NCBI GenBank assembly: GCA_963755695.1
Contig: CAVWLB010000008.1
Span: forward strand, 1,798,001 to 1,862,000
From: QHWT01 sp963755695
GTDB taxonomy: Bacteria > Acidobacteriota > Vicinamibacteria > Vicinamibacterales > 2-12-FULL-66-21
Reading direction: 5' to 3'
DNA: 64,000 nucleotides
This document shows positions 17,651 through 25,842 of the stretch, one piece after another (position 1 is the stretch's first letter; each line of letters begins with the position of its first letter). Position numbers and translations under genes: made by a program. The notes beneath the pieces were generated by a model. It was given only the letters and a program-made list of their open reading frames with translations, was not told where the DNA came from and did no database searches.

Positions 17651-18817
17651 TCACCTGCCGGGAGGATGTCGGCGACGGCCACCACGAATTCCAAACAAGC
17701 GCCGGGAGGGATTTTCCGCCTCAGCTTTCTGTTCCGATCCCTCGACGAGAGTTCGCGTGTACCGACGGAATTCGCCACCGAGCCTGCTCTGACTGTCCAG
17801 AACGATCGGCTGTCCCTTGTTCAACGCGTTGACAGCGAAGCGATCGGCAGATGAAAACGTCGCAGCAGGCGCCTCACCCATCGCCCAGTGGATGTCTCCC
17901 TCGTTGACGTCGGCCGATCGATCGAAGCGATTGACGACGACCCGAACACGATCGGCGCCGTACCGCTGGCCCAGGTGGCTGGTCAGCCGATGACCATTCT
18001 TGAGCGATGCGGCGTCCTGGGTGGTGACGACCGTGATGCTGGTCGCCAACTCGAGCGCGCCAGCAACTGACGGCTCCCATCGCGGGACATCGAGGACGAC
18101 GTAGCGATAGCAGCGCGAGGCGGCTTCCACGACGGCGCGCACGCGTCGCGGATCCGCTTCCGCGGCAAGGGCCCGATCTGGAGACGCGAGCAGATCGGGG
18201 CCGGCCGTGGAGCTCGCGACCAGCCCTTTCAAGTAGGATTCGTCGAGACGCGCCGTATTCTGGACTGCGTCCTGCATAGAAAAACGTGGCTCGACCCCGA
18301 GGAACACGGCTGCATCTCCGAGCGCAGGGTTCAGGTCGATCAGGACGACCGAGCCTGGCGCCCTGTCTGTCAGCCAGGTCGCGACATTTACCGCGATCGT
18401 CGTGACGCCGACGCCGCCTTTGGCGCCGATCACCGCGAGAACGTCAGACGGAGCCCTCTTTCGGCGCTCGGCGGCGACTCGCGCGATCGCACTCGCCAGA
18501 TCGGCGCGGGTGAACGGTTCGGTCACGTACTCGCTGACGCCAGCCCGCAGGGCCTTGACCATCAATGCAGCCTCGACTGCGGCGGCCACGATGACGATGC
18601 CGATCGCCGGATGCTGCGTCTTCAGCAGTGCGACCGTTGCCGGCACGGTCATCTCTTGCCGCAGATCGACCACCACGACGTCAGGCGGCCGCTGTCCGGG
18701 CTCGATGGAGATCAGCGACTCCACCGACGGGGCCCGGCTCACGCGCAATCCCCACGCGCGAATCGTGTTTTCCAAGGCCAACATGCTCGACCCAACGACC
18801 CTTACATCAATCGACAC
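17651..18817 (-). CDS. CpaE/TadZ-like P-loop ATPase with receiver-like N-terminus
   Basis: The protein has 388 residues from GTG 18817, which follows AGGAGG by 10 bases; the longer ATG at 18877 is less likely. The N-terminus (residues 1-120) is an atypical receiver-like fold, followed by a MinD/ParA-type ATPase with the deviant Walker A KGGVGVTT (in VIGAKGGVGVTTIAVN), VLIDLNPALGDAAVFLG and YVVLDVPRW. TadZ/CpaE proteins localise the Tad/Flp pilus secretion machine to a cell pole. No other tad gene is in the window, so it is an orphan or the cluster lies elsewhere. A sigma-54-like element about 120 bases upstream may drive it. Confidence 0.9.
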   Translation of the reverse strand: MSIDVRVVGSSMLALENTIRAWGLRVSRAPSVESLISIEPGQRPPDVVVVDLRQEMTVPATVALLKTQHPAIGIVIVAAAVEAALMVKALRAGVSEYVTEPFTRADLASAIARVAAERRKRAPSDVLAVIGAKGGVGVTTIAVNVATWLTDRAPGSVVLIDLNPALGDAAVFLGVEPRFSMQDAVQNTARLDESYLKGLVASSTAGPDLLASPDRALAAEADPRRVRAVVEAASRCYRYVVLDVPRWEPSVAGALELATSITVVTTQDAASLKNGHRLTSHLGQRYGADRVRVVVNRFDRSADVNEGDIHWAMGEAPAATFSSADRFAVNALNKGQPIVLDSQSRLGGEFRRYTRTLVEGSEQKAEAENPSRRLFGIRGGRRRHPPGR

Positions 18818-18937
18818 GGACTCGGTACCTCCTGGGATCACGGTTCGGCCGACCGTCGCGGTGCGAATGCCGCGCAAAACGCGCGCTAGGCATCGTCTAC
18901 AGTCGGATGTTTCAGATCGGCCGGTGACTGCATGTTC

Positions 18938-18954
18938 AGCAAATAGGGGGCCTT
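18938..18954 (-). promoter_or_regulatory. Candidate sigma-54 (-24/-12) promoter upstream of the TadZ gene
   Basis: The minus strand reads AAGGCCCCCTATTTGCT with GG and GC exactly 10 bases apart, the invariant sigma-54 spacing. It is about 120 bases before the GTG at 18817. The core GGCCCCCNATTTGCT recurs at 20222-20236 before the next gene. Its use by sigma-54 is inferred, supported by the activator gene at 16272-17419. Confidence 0.6.
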
Positions 18955-19129
18955 GCCACGCTGCTGGCGTCAGGTGCCGGTAACCGTCTTAGCGGGCGGC
19001 ACTTAGAAATACCGGCCGGACGCTGACGATCCGTGCGGACGCAGAAACTCTGGCCCTGGCCCGAAGAATCACCGGCTTGACCAGAAGACGTCTTGCCAGG
19101 GTCAGAATTCTGCGGGGGAGTTCCGCAGG

Positions 19130-19194
19130 TTACTGAGACACGATCCAGAGCGTCTTGCGGAATCTGACCGGCCGGCCGTTCTTCGATGCGGGAT
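19130..19194 (-). pseudogene. Duplicated 3' end of a TonB-like gene
   Basis: These 65 bases match 20421-20485 at 61 positions, in the same orientation. The minus frame reads ASKNGRPVRFRKTLWIVSQ and stop, the C-terminal strand of a TonB_C-like domain. Nothing upstream continues the domain. It is a remnant produced by duplication or recombination flanking the repeat-protein gene at 19255. Confidence 0.75.
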
Positions 19195-19254
19195 CTTCCA
19201 GGGATCGATGCGCTCTGGTCGTCACACGGGCGTCGACCGTACGGCACGGTCTCG

Positions 19255-20139
19255 CTACAGGCGGAAGTCTTCGACATCATGATCAGCTGCCGTCAGGCAG
19301 TAGAGCGCCATCGCCGCGACATGCTGGTTGTTGAAAAACGCGTGCGACTCGGCGAGCGCCGCGAGACGCTCGTCGACATCAGCCGTTGACCGGCCGTACA
19401 CCCGGAGGCAAATCGAGGCCAGCGACAGCGCCATACCTGCGGGTTCAGCAAGCCGCTGCCGCGTGAGATATTCGATACTCTTCTGAACCGACGGATGCTC
19501 TCGGCGATCCTGCAGCGCAAGTAGCGCCAGCGCGGTGGTTGGTATGTGTGCGTTCAGCTCCTGGCCGAGCATGTTGGAGTTTCCGTAATTCCAGCCGCCG
19601 GTCCGGCAGACGCGATCGAAGAGCATCCTTTCGGCCTCCTCGATTCGCGCGGCCTGCTCACGCTGAGGCAGAGCCGGCGATTTTTTCAACGCGAGAAGAG
19701 ACCACGCGGTTGGTTCGACCCAGCTGAACGTATCTTCGAGCCAGGACCATCCACGCAGGGTGTTGTCCTGTCGGTTTGGAGTCCTTTCAGAGGCCACGCC
19801 CTTCGTGCGATACAGGGCGCCGAGCAGGCGCCGCGCGCCTTCGGCCGGTAATAGTCCGGTGCTTCCAACGACGATGGCAGCCAGGGCGCTGAAGCCGACA
19901 TTCGGCGGTAGACCCGTCGCGTCGTCGAGAAACCCGTCCTCGCGCTGGCGAGAGGCGAACCAGCGCACGATGTCCGTGGTGAGGTCCTTTTCCGAGTCAC
20001 CCGCACGCAACAGGCTCAACGCGATCCAGCACGTCGGCTCGATCCGGCTCACCTTCCCCGGGTAATAGCCCCATCCACCGTCCGCATTGCGGCCGCGACA
20101 GAGCACGTTCGCAAGCTCGCTCGTTTTCGAATGAATCAT
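19255..20139 (-). CDS. Prenyltransferase/squalene-oxidase-repeat (terpenoid cyclase-like) protein
   Basis: The protein has 294 residues built from alpha-toroid repeats: GRNADGGWGYYPGKVSRIEP, REDGFLDDATG, TLRGWSWLEDTFSWVEPTAW and GGWNYGNSNM are QW-type repeats of the squalene-hopene cyclase superfamily. At about half the length of a true cyclase and without a DxDD motif, it is probably a non-enzymatic or unknown member. There is no signal peptide. It is flanked by TonB-like fragments and PilZ/TadZ genes and is preceded by a -24/-12 element, suggesting a role linked to surface or pilus functions. Function unknown. Confidence 0.82.
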   Translation of the reverse strand: MIHSKTSELANVLCRGRNADGGWGYYPGKVSRIEPTCWIALSLLRAGDSEKDLTTDIVRWFASRQREDGFLDDATGLPPNVGFSALAAIVVGSTGLLPAEGARRLLGALYRTKGVASERTPNRQDNTLRGWSWLEDTFSWVEPTAWSLLALKKSPALPQREQAARIEEAERMLFDRVCRTGGWNYGNSNMLGQELNAHIPTTALALLALQDRREHPSVQKSIEYLTRQRLAEPAGMALSLASICLRVYGRSTADVDERLAALAESHAFFNNQHVAAMALYCLTAADHDVEDFRL

Positions 20140-20221
20140 CTGATGCCGGCGGCACGTTCAACGCGGCACGTTGGCGACTGGTTGGATTCCGACGTGTCGA
20201 GCTGCCCCTGACGTGTCAGTG

Positions 20222-20236
20222 AGCAAATCGGGGGCC
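20222..20236 (-). promoter_or_regulatory. Second copy of the sigma-54-like promoter core
   Basis: The minus strand reads GGCCCCCGATTTGCT with GG-N10-GC spacing, 14 of 15 bases identical to the element at 18938. It lies about 85 bases before the start of the repeat-protein gene (20139). Confidence 0.6.
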
Positions 20237-20374
20237 CGTGGTGGCCGCCGACGACATGCGGCGCTAATCGTTTTGATTAGATATGTTTGGAAGGACCCGC
20301 CGAGAGATCGTGATTGACGCGATCTCGAATGGTCTGGTCCTGGCCCTACAAATCAGCGTGTCCCACTAAGACCT

Positions 20375-20388
20375 CTGGTCTGGACCAG
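20375..20388. promoter_or_regulatory. CTGGTC-N2-GACCAG palindrome
   Basis: There are two 6-bp arms around TG. The same palindrome with CT in the centre occurs at 21385-21398, and both are followed by AA. They flank the PilZ/TonB block and may be operators of a shared regulator. Function inferred only. Confidence 0.4.
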
Positions 20389-20420
20389 AACTCTGAAGCG
20401 ACGATTCGCGCGCGGACGCG

Positions 20421-20690
20421 TTACTGAGACACAATCCAGAGCGTCTTCCGGAATCTGACCGGCCGGCCATTCTTCAATGCGGGATGAAACTGCCAGGCCT
20501 TGACCGCGCTCAGAAGCATGAAATCGTGCACGGTGCGGGGAGTTCCCAGAAACTTGACCGATTCCACCGTGCCGGTGCCGGAGACGATCAGATCGGGATG
20601 GCAGGACAATCCCCGAGCACCGGCTACATCACACTGACGGAGCTGGGCTCGCCTATCCCCCAGACGCGATGACTGACCGCGTGACGAATC
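20421..20690 (-). pseudogene. TonB C-terminal-domain fragment
   Basis: The minus frame carries PDLIVSGTGTVESVKFLG, TPRTVHDFMLLSAVKAWQFHPALKNG and RPVRFRKTLWIVSQ. This is the last ~60 residues of a TonB_C-like energy-transducer domain, where xxxAxxxWxFxPAxxxGxPV is typical. Its 5' part merges with the 3' end of the PilZ gene (RVWGIGEPSSVSVM, stop at 20624) in another frame. It is either the tail of a PilZ-TonB fusion broken by a frameshift or a true remnant. The N-terminal membrane anchor and Pro-rich linker of TonB are absent. The last 65 bases are duplicated at 19130. Confidence 0.7.
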
Positions 20691-20953
20691 GACCGCGGGT
20701 GGCGCGGCGAGGTCCACAGGAACTTCATGGCGACGTGATACATCGACCCTGCGCCCGCGATCGGCTGGCAACGCACGACCTGAAAGTCGTCGTCGTATTC
20801 GTCGCCTGCGAACTGAAGCCTCATGTTGCCCACCATTCCGACGCCCATCCGCCGCGCCGTTTCGATGAGACAGCCCGAGGCGCTGATGTTGACTACGCGC
20901 AGGTCGATCTCGCGGGTCAGCACGCCCGACCCCTCGCACATGCGTATCGCCAT
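20624..20953 (-). CDS. PilZ-domain protein (second of a pair)
   Basis: The protein has 109 residues. DLRVVNISASGCLIETARR matches the N-S-xx-G segment of PilZ c-di-GMP-binding domains, followed by VGNMRLQFAGDEYDDDFQVVRCQ and HVAMKFLW. The RxxxR half of the binding motif is not obvious here. It starts inside the stop of the preceding gene (TGATG overlap), so the two are translationally coupled. The last ~20 residues run into the TonB-like fragment and may be altered by a frameshift. It is probably a c-di-GMP-dependent effector linked to pilus or surface functions. Confidence 0.75.
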   Translation of the reverse strand: MAIRMCEGSGVLTREIDLRVVNISASGCLIETARRMGVGMVGNMRLQFAGDEYDDDFQVVRCQPIAGAGSMYHVAMKFLWTSPRHPRSIRHAVSHRVWGIGEPSSVSVM

Positions 20954-21261
20954 CAGCCTCGCCTCAACTGCTGCTCGAACGACGCGATTGACCGGCCCGC
21001 CCGATGCAGCCGGATCCGGTGCCGCATGTCGCCGTGCACGATGACCGGCCGGCTTTCAATCACGCACACCGGAAACTGATTCCACTGCTCGCCGTCGTCC
21101 ACGTCGAGGTGCAACATCTCGCCGGCTGCCGCCGGCTCGCGGCTGATGGCGATCCACTCGTCATCGCCGCTCCACTTGACGATGACGTCGCTGTAGACGC
21201 TCATCGTGCCGTCGATTGGTTCGGTGAACCCGTATCTCGCATCACTTCGTCGACCAAGCAT
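20953..21261 (-). CDS. PilZ-like protein (first of a pair)
   Basis: The protein has 102 residues from ATG 21261: MLGRRSDARYGFTEPIDGTMSVYSD, then EWIAISREPAAAGEMLHLDVDD and VCVIESRPVIVHGDMRHRIRL. RRSDAR resembles the RxxxR start of PilZ domains and the second half resembles a PilZ barrel. I infer that this gene and the overlapping downstream gene form a bipartite PilZ unit. The stop overlaps the next ATG by one base. The longer upstream frame (to 21420) crosses the CTGGTC-N2-GACCAG palindrome and is rejected. Confidence 0.7.
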   Translation of the reverse strand: MLGRRSDARYGFTEPIDGTMSVYSDVIVKWSGDDEWIAISREPAAAGEMLHLDVDDGEQWNQFPVCVIESRPVIVHGDMRHRIRLHRAGRSIASFEQQLRRG

Positions 21262-21384
21262 GCGGACCGTTTTGAGCAAGCGCAGTACCGGGCAGGCTGG
21301 CGCGAACCGATCGCGGAATTCCTGAATGTTTGTGAAGTTGTGCGCAGCGGATGCTGTCGCGGCGTGGCGTCCCGGGTGACTTGT

Positions 21385-21398
21385 CTGGTCCTGACCAG
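21385..21398. promoter_or_regulatory. CTGGTC-N2-GACCAG palindrome upstream of PilZ pair
   Basis: Perfect 6-bp arms surround CT, about 125 bases before the PilZ-like start. It is the sister of the site at 20375-20388. Possible operator. Confidence 0.4.
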
Positions 21399-21525
21399 AA
21401 AATCTCTCTGGCCGGGGCAAGTCTTCCCGCCCTACAAGCTAACGGTTAAAGTGTTCACGCTCGTCTGACCGTGGCGGTCGGCGCTTCTACAACATTCGCA
21501 GACAATAGCGAAAGATGAGGATCGT

Positions 21526-21900
21526 ATGTCGAGAGGAACACCGGAAGAGGTGCTCGAGTCGATCGTTGACGGCATCAACACCGGCAATCTGGATGCGCTC
21601 ATGACTCTGTATGAGCCTGATGCAGCGTTTGCGACGCGGCCTGGGAGCCTCGCGCACGGCCTCGCGGGTGTCCGTCAAGCGCTGGGCGGTTTCGTGGCGA
21701 TGAAAGGCACCCTCGATCTCAAGGTGACACGAGTGCTCGAGGCCAGCGATCTGGCCCTTGTCGCAGGCGTCTGGACATTCAAGGGAACCGGGCCGGACGG
21801 CGCGCCGGTGACGCTGGAAGGACACAACGCGGATGTGTTGCGTCGACAGGCCGACGGCTCCTGGCGCTTCGTGATCGATAACCCCTGGGGAACGGCCTGA
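21526..21900 (+). CDS. SnoaL-like / NTF2-fold protein
   Basis: The protein has 124 residues. It has the NTF2-like pattern: an N-terminal helix (EEVLESIVDGINTGNLDALMTLYEPDAAF), a conical sheet (GTLDLKVTRVLEASDLALVAGVWTF) and the closing motif DGSWRFVIDNPWG typical of YybH/DUF4440-like members. It is cytosolic and the ligand is unknown. The start at 21526 follows GAGGATCGT. It is a single gene. Confidence 0.85.
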   Translation: MSRGTPEEVLESIVDGINTGNLDALMTLYEPDAAFATRPGSLAHGLAGVRQALGGFVAMKGTLDLKVTRVLEASDLALVAGVWTFKGTGPDGAPVTLEGHNADVLRRQADGSWRFVIDNPWGTA

Positions 21901-22067
21901 ATACATCGAGGGAGAGTAAATCGCGAGGGTGATGGGTCATTCTTGGTCGCCAAGGGCTTTCTAAAACGAGCGTCGAGATCGAAAGTCACTGCAGCGTTGA
22001 TCGCGAGCAATTCGATGATTCGACTCATTTCCACGTTCAGGCTCGATCCAGTAAAGTAGTACGCAGC

Positions 22068-22526
22068 ATGCCTTCACTTGATTCGAAAGTCCCACCACCA
22101 GCGGTTGCATTGGTTATCGCGGTTTTCATGTGGCTGATCTCACGGGCTGTACCTCCGCTTCACTTTGACCTGCCAGGGCACAACTGGCTCGCCGTCGTTG
22201 TTGTCCTTGCGGGATTTGTTACAGGCATTTCAGGTGTCCTGAGCTTCCGGAACGCCAACACGACGGTTAACCCAATCAGGCCTCACGCTTCGTCGCTGGT
22301 AACGTGGGGTGTCTACGCGATGTCTCGCAATCCGATGTACTTGGGCAGTCTCATTATGTTGCTTGGTTGGGCGATCTTTTTACTGAACGTGCTCGCCTTC
22401 TTGTTTCTTCCCGTGTACGTCCTATACATAAACCGATTCCAAATCGAACCAGAGGAGCGCGTCCTTGCGTCCTTGTTTGGAGAGGCGTACGTGGCCTATC
22501 AAGCGCGTGCCCGGCGGTGGCTGTAG
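22068..22526 (+). CDS. Isoprenylcysteine carboxyl methyltransferase-like membrane protein
   Basis: The protein has 152 residues and four to five TM segments. VTWGVYAMSRNPMYLGSLIMLLGW and EPEERVLASLFGEAYVAYQARARRWL are the signature of ICMT/PEMT-family S-adenosylmethionine-dependent methyltransferases (the RNPMYxG motif and the EExxL...F...Y motif). The substrate in bacteria is unknown. Its 3' end abuts an integrase remnant on the other strand, so the flank has been rearranged, but the protein looks complete. Confidence 0.9.
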   Translation: MPSLDSKVPPPAVALVIAVFMWLISRAVPPLHFDLPGHNWLAVVVVLAGFVTGISGVLSFRNANTTVNPIRPHASSLVTWGVYAMSRNPMYLGSLIMLLGWAIFLLNVLAFLFLPVYVLYINRFQIEPEERVLASLFGEAYVAYQARARRWL

Positions 22527-22738
22527 CTGTCGATGTAGCGGAGAACCACTGTACGGTTGAAGGCGAGGCGCGGTCCGGACCAGTACCAGTTCGCGAAGTC
22601 GCGAATCGCGTGGTCGTAGGTTCGCTGGCCGCTGGCGGATGTCAGGCTGTTCAGGACGGCTCTCTTGGCGTGTTCGAGGTCCGGGAGCGCCAGAACCCGC
22701 GTGGACGGCCTCTTCTTGCGAGATTTCGGCTTCAGCAT
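22499..22738 (-). pseudogene. Tyrosine-recombinase (integrase) N-terminal remnant
   Basis: The 79-codon product contains LEHAKRAVLNSLTSASGQRTYDHAIRDF and WYWSGPRLAFNRTVVLRY, the SAM-like arm/core-binding N-terminal domain of phage-type integrases. Homology stops at about 22535 (VVLRY). The catalytic domain (R...HxxR...Y) is missing and the frame then overlaps the end of the ICMT gene. It is a relic of an integrated element; no att site was identified. Confidence 0.75.
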
Positions 22739-22875
22739 CGGCGACGGCCTCGATCACCGTCACCGACAGATTGGTCGAGCGGCCCTCCCTGCGGCGTTTC
22801 CCGTGAGTAAACCGCTTCGCTTCTCCGGTCCGTTACTTCAGAATCATCGTTCTGGCACGTGAAGGAGGATGACCG

Positions 22876-23154
22876 ATGAAAGTCATGGTCGTTTGGAAGA
22901 CTGTTCCCGGGAAATACAGGACTGCGATTGACCAGTTTCTAAGTAAGGGCGGTCCAGTCCCGCCTGGGGCGAAGACCGTGGGCCGTTGGCATACGCCGGG
23001 CTCAACTCTCGGCTGGCATCTCGTCGAATCGAGTGACCTGACGCTCGTCGCCCAGCACGTGGCCGAATGGGCCGATGTCTTGGAGTGCGACGTCTATCCG
23101 GTCATTGAGGATGCGGAGGCGGGAGCCGCCGCGAAGGCGACATTCGGGAAATAG
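22876..23154 (+). CDS. DUF3303-family protein
   Basis: The 92-residue protein starts MKVMVVWKTVPGKYRTAIDQFL and contains GRWHTPGSTLGWHLVES and WADVLECDVYPVIEDAEAG, the DUF3303 ferredoxin-like fold. The ribosome-binding site GAAGGAGG is well placed before ATG 22876. Function unknown. It is a single gene, convergent with an MFS gene and separated from it by a stem-loop at 23189-23218. Confidence 0.88.
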   Translation: MKVMVVWKTVPGKYRTAIDQFLSKGGPVPPGAKTVGRWHTPGSTLGWHLVESSDLTLVAQHVAEWADVLECDVYPVIEDAEAGAAAKATFGK

Positions 23155-23188
23155 TCGTGCATTCCGCGAAGCGAACTCGGGAAGAGGC

Positions 23189-23218
23189 GGGCGGCAGGGT
23201 GACAGGCCCTGGCCGCCC
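23189..23218. terminator. Stem-loop between DUF3303 and MFS genes
   Basis: GGGCGGCAGGG (23189-23199) pairs with CCCTGGCCGCCC (23207-23218) with a single bulged G and a 7-base loop. It lies between convergent stops at 23154 and 23228. Confidence 0.65.
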
Positions 23219-23227
23219 ACACGCAAT

Positions 23228-24485
23228 TCAGCCGTTCAAGGCGGGTGTCGCGCTGGCAGGCATGGTTTTCAGAGACCGGAGCGACGTAAACGCGAGGAAG
23301 ATGGCGCCGAGGGTGACTACGGCGCCACCCAGACCCAGCGTAGCCCTGAGGCCGATGATTTCACCCTCCAGCCCCGCGACGAGGACGCCCGCGAGGCGTG
23401 CAATCGAACGCAAGAATTCGGCGCTCGAGTTAACGCGGCCCATGAGGCCGGGCGCAACGATGGTCTGACGCAGGCTGACCTCGTTGATCATGAAAACCGA
23501 CACCGCCCCATCCCCCAACTGCTGGACGAGCAGGCAGACCGCAGCTGAAAGCGCCATGTCCTTGCGCTGCCGTCAGCGGCATCAACAGCAGTCCCGCCAC
23601 CAGTAGCCCGGCGATCATCGCAAGACCCACGCCCAGTGCGCGAGTCACCGGCCCGGCAAGGACGGAGCCCACAAGCGAGCTGACGCCTCCGACCGCGAAG
23701 ATCATTGCGAGCGGCCCGGCTTCGAAGCCCAGCTCCTTGAGCGCGAACAGGCTGATGATCGTCCCGAAGATGCTGAAGCCGAACCACAGCGCCGTGGATG
23801 CCAGAGCCGTCGCCCGCAACAGCGGCTGGCGCCACATATGGCTCAGGCCCGCGACAATCTCGTGTCGCATGCGGGAGCGTACCTCCGGAGCTGGCCCCAT
23901 CTCGTTTACCTGCACGCTGCGCAGCAACACGGCAGACGCCAGGAACGACACGGCGTCGATCAGGATCGCGCCGGGACCACTGAGCAACTGGACCAGCCAG
24001 CCGCCGATGCCAAAGGCGCCGATCTCCGAGACGGACTGAGTGGCGGAGGTCTTGCTGTTGGCCTCGAGCAGATCTTCGCGCGACACCAACGCCGGCAGGA
24101 TTGAGATCTGCGCGACGTTGAACAGCACCGTCAACGCACTGGCGACGAGCGCGACGGCGTAGAGCTGCACCAGCGTCAGCGCGTCGAACGCAGCAGCAAT
24201 CGGTATCGAGACCAGAACCGACGCCCGCATCACGTCCGAGGCGATCATCAGCGGCAAACGCCGCCGCCGGTCCACCCAAACGCCCACGGGCAGACCGACC
24301 ACGCACGACGGCACGAGATCAGCCAGCACCAGCAATGACATCTCGAAGGCGCTGGCATCGAGCATGAGGATGGCGGTGAACGGCAGCGCGATGCGGGTTA
24401 TGAGAGACCCGAACACGGAGACCGTGTCGGCTGCCCAGAAGCGCAGGAAGGCCGGATTACGCCAGAGGCCGTCGAATTGCGTCAT
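23228..24485 (-). CDS. MFS exporter (EntS/MFS_3-like), one frameshift
   Basis: Reconstructed length is about 419 residues. From MTQFDGLWRNPAFLRFWAAD the frame runs through TM1-10 (VSVFGSLITRIALPF; VWVDRRRRLPL, the MFS loop motif; TMs to GLLVAGLLLMPL). It shifts near 23560 and continues as VQQLGDGAVSVFMINEVSLRQTIVAP and VNSSAEFLRS, typical of the MFS_3 C-terminal half. Total length is one base over a multiple of three, consistent with one inserted base. It is probably a drug or siderophore exporter. It is a lone gene. Confidence 0.85.
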
Positions 24486-24696
24486 GTGTGACGAGCCGAA
24501 ACCTGATCGCCTTCAAGGGTAAGAACGTGCGATTCTCTTCCAGCTCCTGGCTGGTCGCGTAGTAACTTCCGAAAACGTGCCGAGAATCGAAAGTCCCTGC
24601 GGCGTTTAGCGTGACTGACAGTCAGTGATTGGTGATCATGTCGGTCACCAACTCACGTCAGTTGAACAGGTCGCTGTTCGGACTGTTGAGGTATGC

Positions 24697-25287
24697 ATGC
24701 GCCCCATGCGAATACTCGATCGATACGTTGTCGCCCTCACCTGCCTGATCATCTTACCTGTCGCGGCACAGACACCTCCTGAGACCGAGTTCCACCAGAT
24801 CGCAGACCTCCTCAACTTGAAGTCAGGATCAATCGTGGCGGATGTCGGAGCCGGGAGTGGCAGTTGGTCAATCCTGCTCGCGGATAACGTCGGCCCTACG
24901 GGTCACGTCTTTGCGACGGACGTTCGGCCCGAGTTTGTCTCACAGATTCGGCAGACGACGGCGAAATTTCCGAACGTGACCGTCGTCTTGGGAACGCAGG
25001 ACAGCACAGAGCTTCCGCCACAGTGTTGCGATGCGGTCCTGTTGCGATTGGTGTATCACGCCTTCCGCAATCCAAAAGCAATGCGCGAGTCATTGGCTCG
25101 CGCATTGCGCCCCGGCGGCCAGGTCCTGGTTATCGACTTTCCTGGGGGACCCTGGGCCGGTCCCACTCCACCTGTTCTCGAAGCGCAGATGGCTGAAATC
25201 GGATTCACGAGGGTTGCTCTCCATGATCCATGGCAGGGTCAACAAGGGGTGTTCGCCGTCCTGTTTCGGAAGCCGCCTCAAAAGTAG
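24697..25287 (+). CDS. Class I SAM-dependent methyltransferase with signal peptide
   Basis: The protein has about 196 residues from ATG 24697 (24706 also possible). The N-terminus MRPMRILDRYVVALTCLIILPVAAQ looks like a Sec signal. It is followed by a Rossmann methyltransferase: VADVGAGSGSWSILLA (motif I), GHVFATDVRPEF (motif II), VLLRLVYHAFRNP and LRPGGQVLVIDFPGG. A methyltransferase outside the cytoplasm would lack S-adenosylmethionine unless the hydrophobic segment is an anchor, so the topology is odd. Such signal-bearing methyltransferases are known in environmental genomes, but their substrate is unclear. Confidence 0.85.
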   Translation: MRPMRILDRYVVALTCLIILPVAAQTPPETEFHQIADLLNLKSGSIVADVGAGSGSWSILLADNVGPTGHVFATDVRPEFVSQIRQTTAKFPNVTVVLGTQDSTELPPQCCDAVLLRLVYHAFRNPKAMRESLARALRPGGQVLVIDFPGGPWAGPTPPVLEAQMAEIGFTRVALHDPWQGQQGVFAVLFRKPPQK

Positions 25288-25382
25288 CGTTGGTTCAAAG
25301 AGACTCAACGCAACGACATATCGGCTCGCGGCACTTTTCTGCCAGAGCCCCCTCAGCCAACGAGAGGCGCCTCTGACCCCGT

Positions 25383-25774
25383 TCAGAGAGAGGCGATCCG
25401 CAGCGTGTCGCCGCGCCGGGTGTCGGCGCGATCGAGTGCGCCGACCGGCAGTTCGATCACCGCGAATGCGCCCCAGGCCGCCGCGACGCGGCAGGGCACC
25501 AGCGTTGGGACGCAGCCTGACCACGCGCCCGTTTCTTCGCGACGAACGCCACGTCGATCGCGAAACGCATGAAGAAGGTGTGGATGGCGCTGCTGGGGGC
25601 GATGACGAGACCGCTGCCTTCGGGAAGGAAGTCGTGCTTCAGCAAGCCCCGTTTCCGGCTTGCCGAATCGAAAGCGGTCAGCAGCTTTTCCGCGACGATC
25701 CGATGGTTCCGGTCGTTCGTCAGCACCAGCGGCGGCGCACCCGATCGAAGCAAGGGATCGAGGAAGGACGTCAT
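25383..25774 (-). CDS. DUF192 protein, frameshifted
   Basis: Starting MTSFLDPLL, the protein contains RKRGLLKHDFLPEGSGLVIAPSSAIHTFFMRFAIDVAFV, the DUF192 core (G-L-x...S-x-x-H-T-F-F-M...ID). After a frame change near 25540-25500 it continues TLVPCRVAAAWGAFAVIELPVG and ends RGDTLRIASL. About 130 residues is the normal size. It is usually a small secreted or membrane-linked protein of unknown function; no signal is evident here. It is convergent with the methyltransferase. Confidence 0.82.
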
Positions 25775-25842
25775 TTAGGGCGCGCGCCAGGAACGGGAGG
25801 AAACGACAGCCTCGCCCAGGCTGCGAGGCTGTCGTGATGACG

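Noticed and set aside
21276..21289. GG-N10-GC match before the PilZ-like gene as sigma-54 promoter
   Set aside because: Only about 15 bases before the start codon and lacks the conserved CCCCC/ATTT core.
25363..25374. AGAGGCGCCTCT palindrome between convergent genes as terminator
   Set aside because: Perfect palindrome without a loop; cannot form a good RNA hairpin, likely chance in GC-rich DNA.
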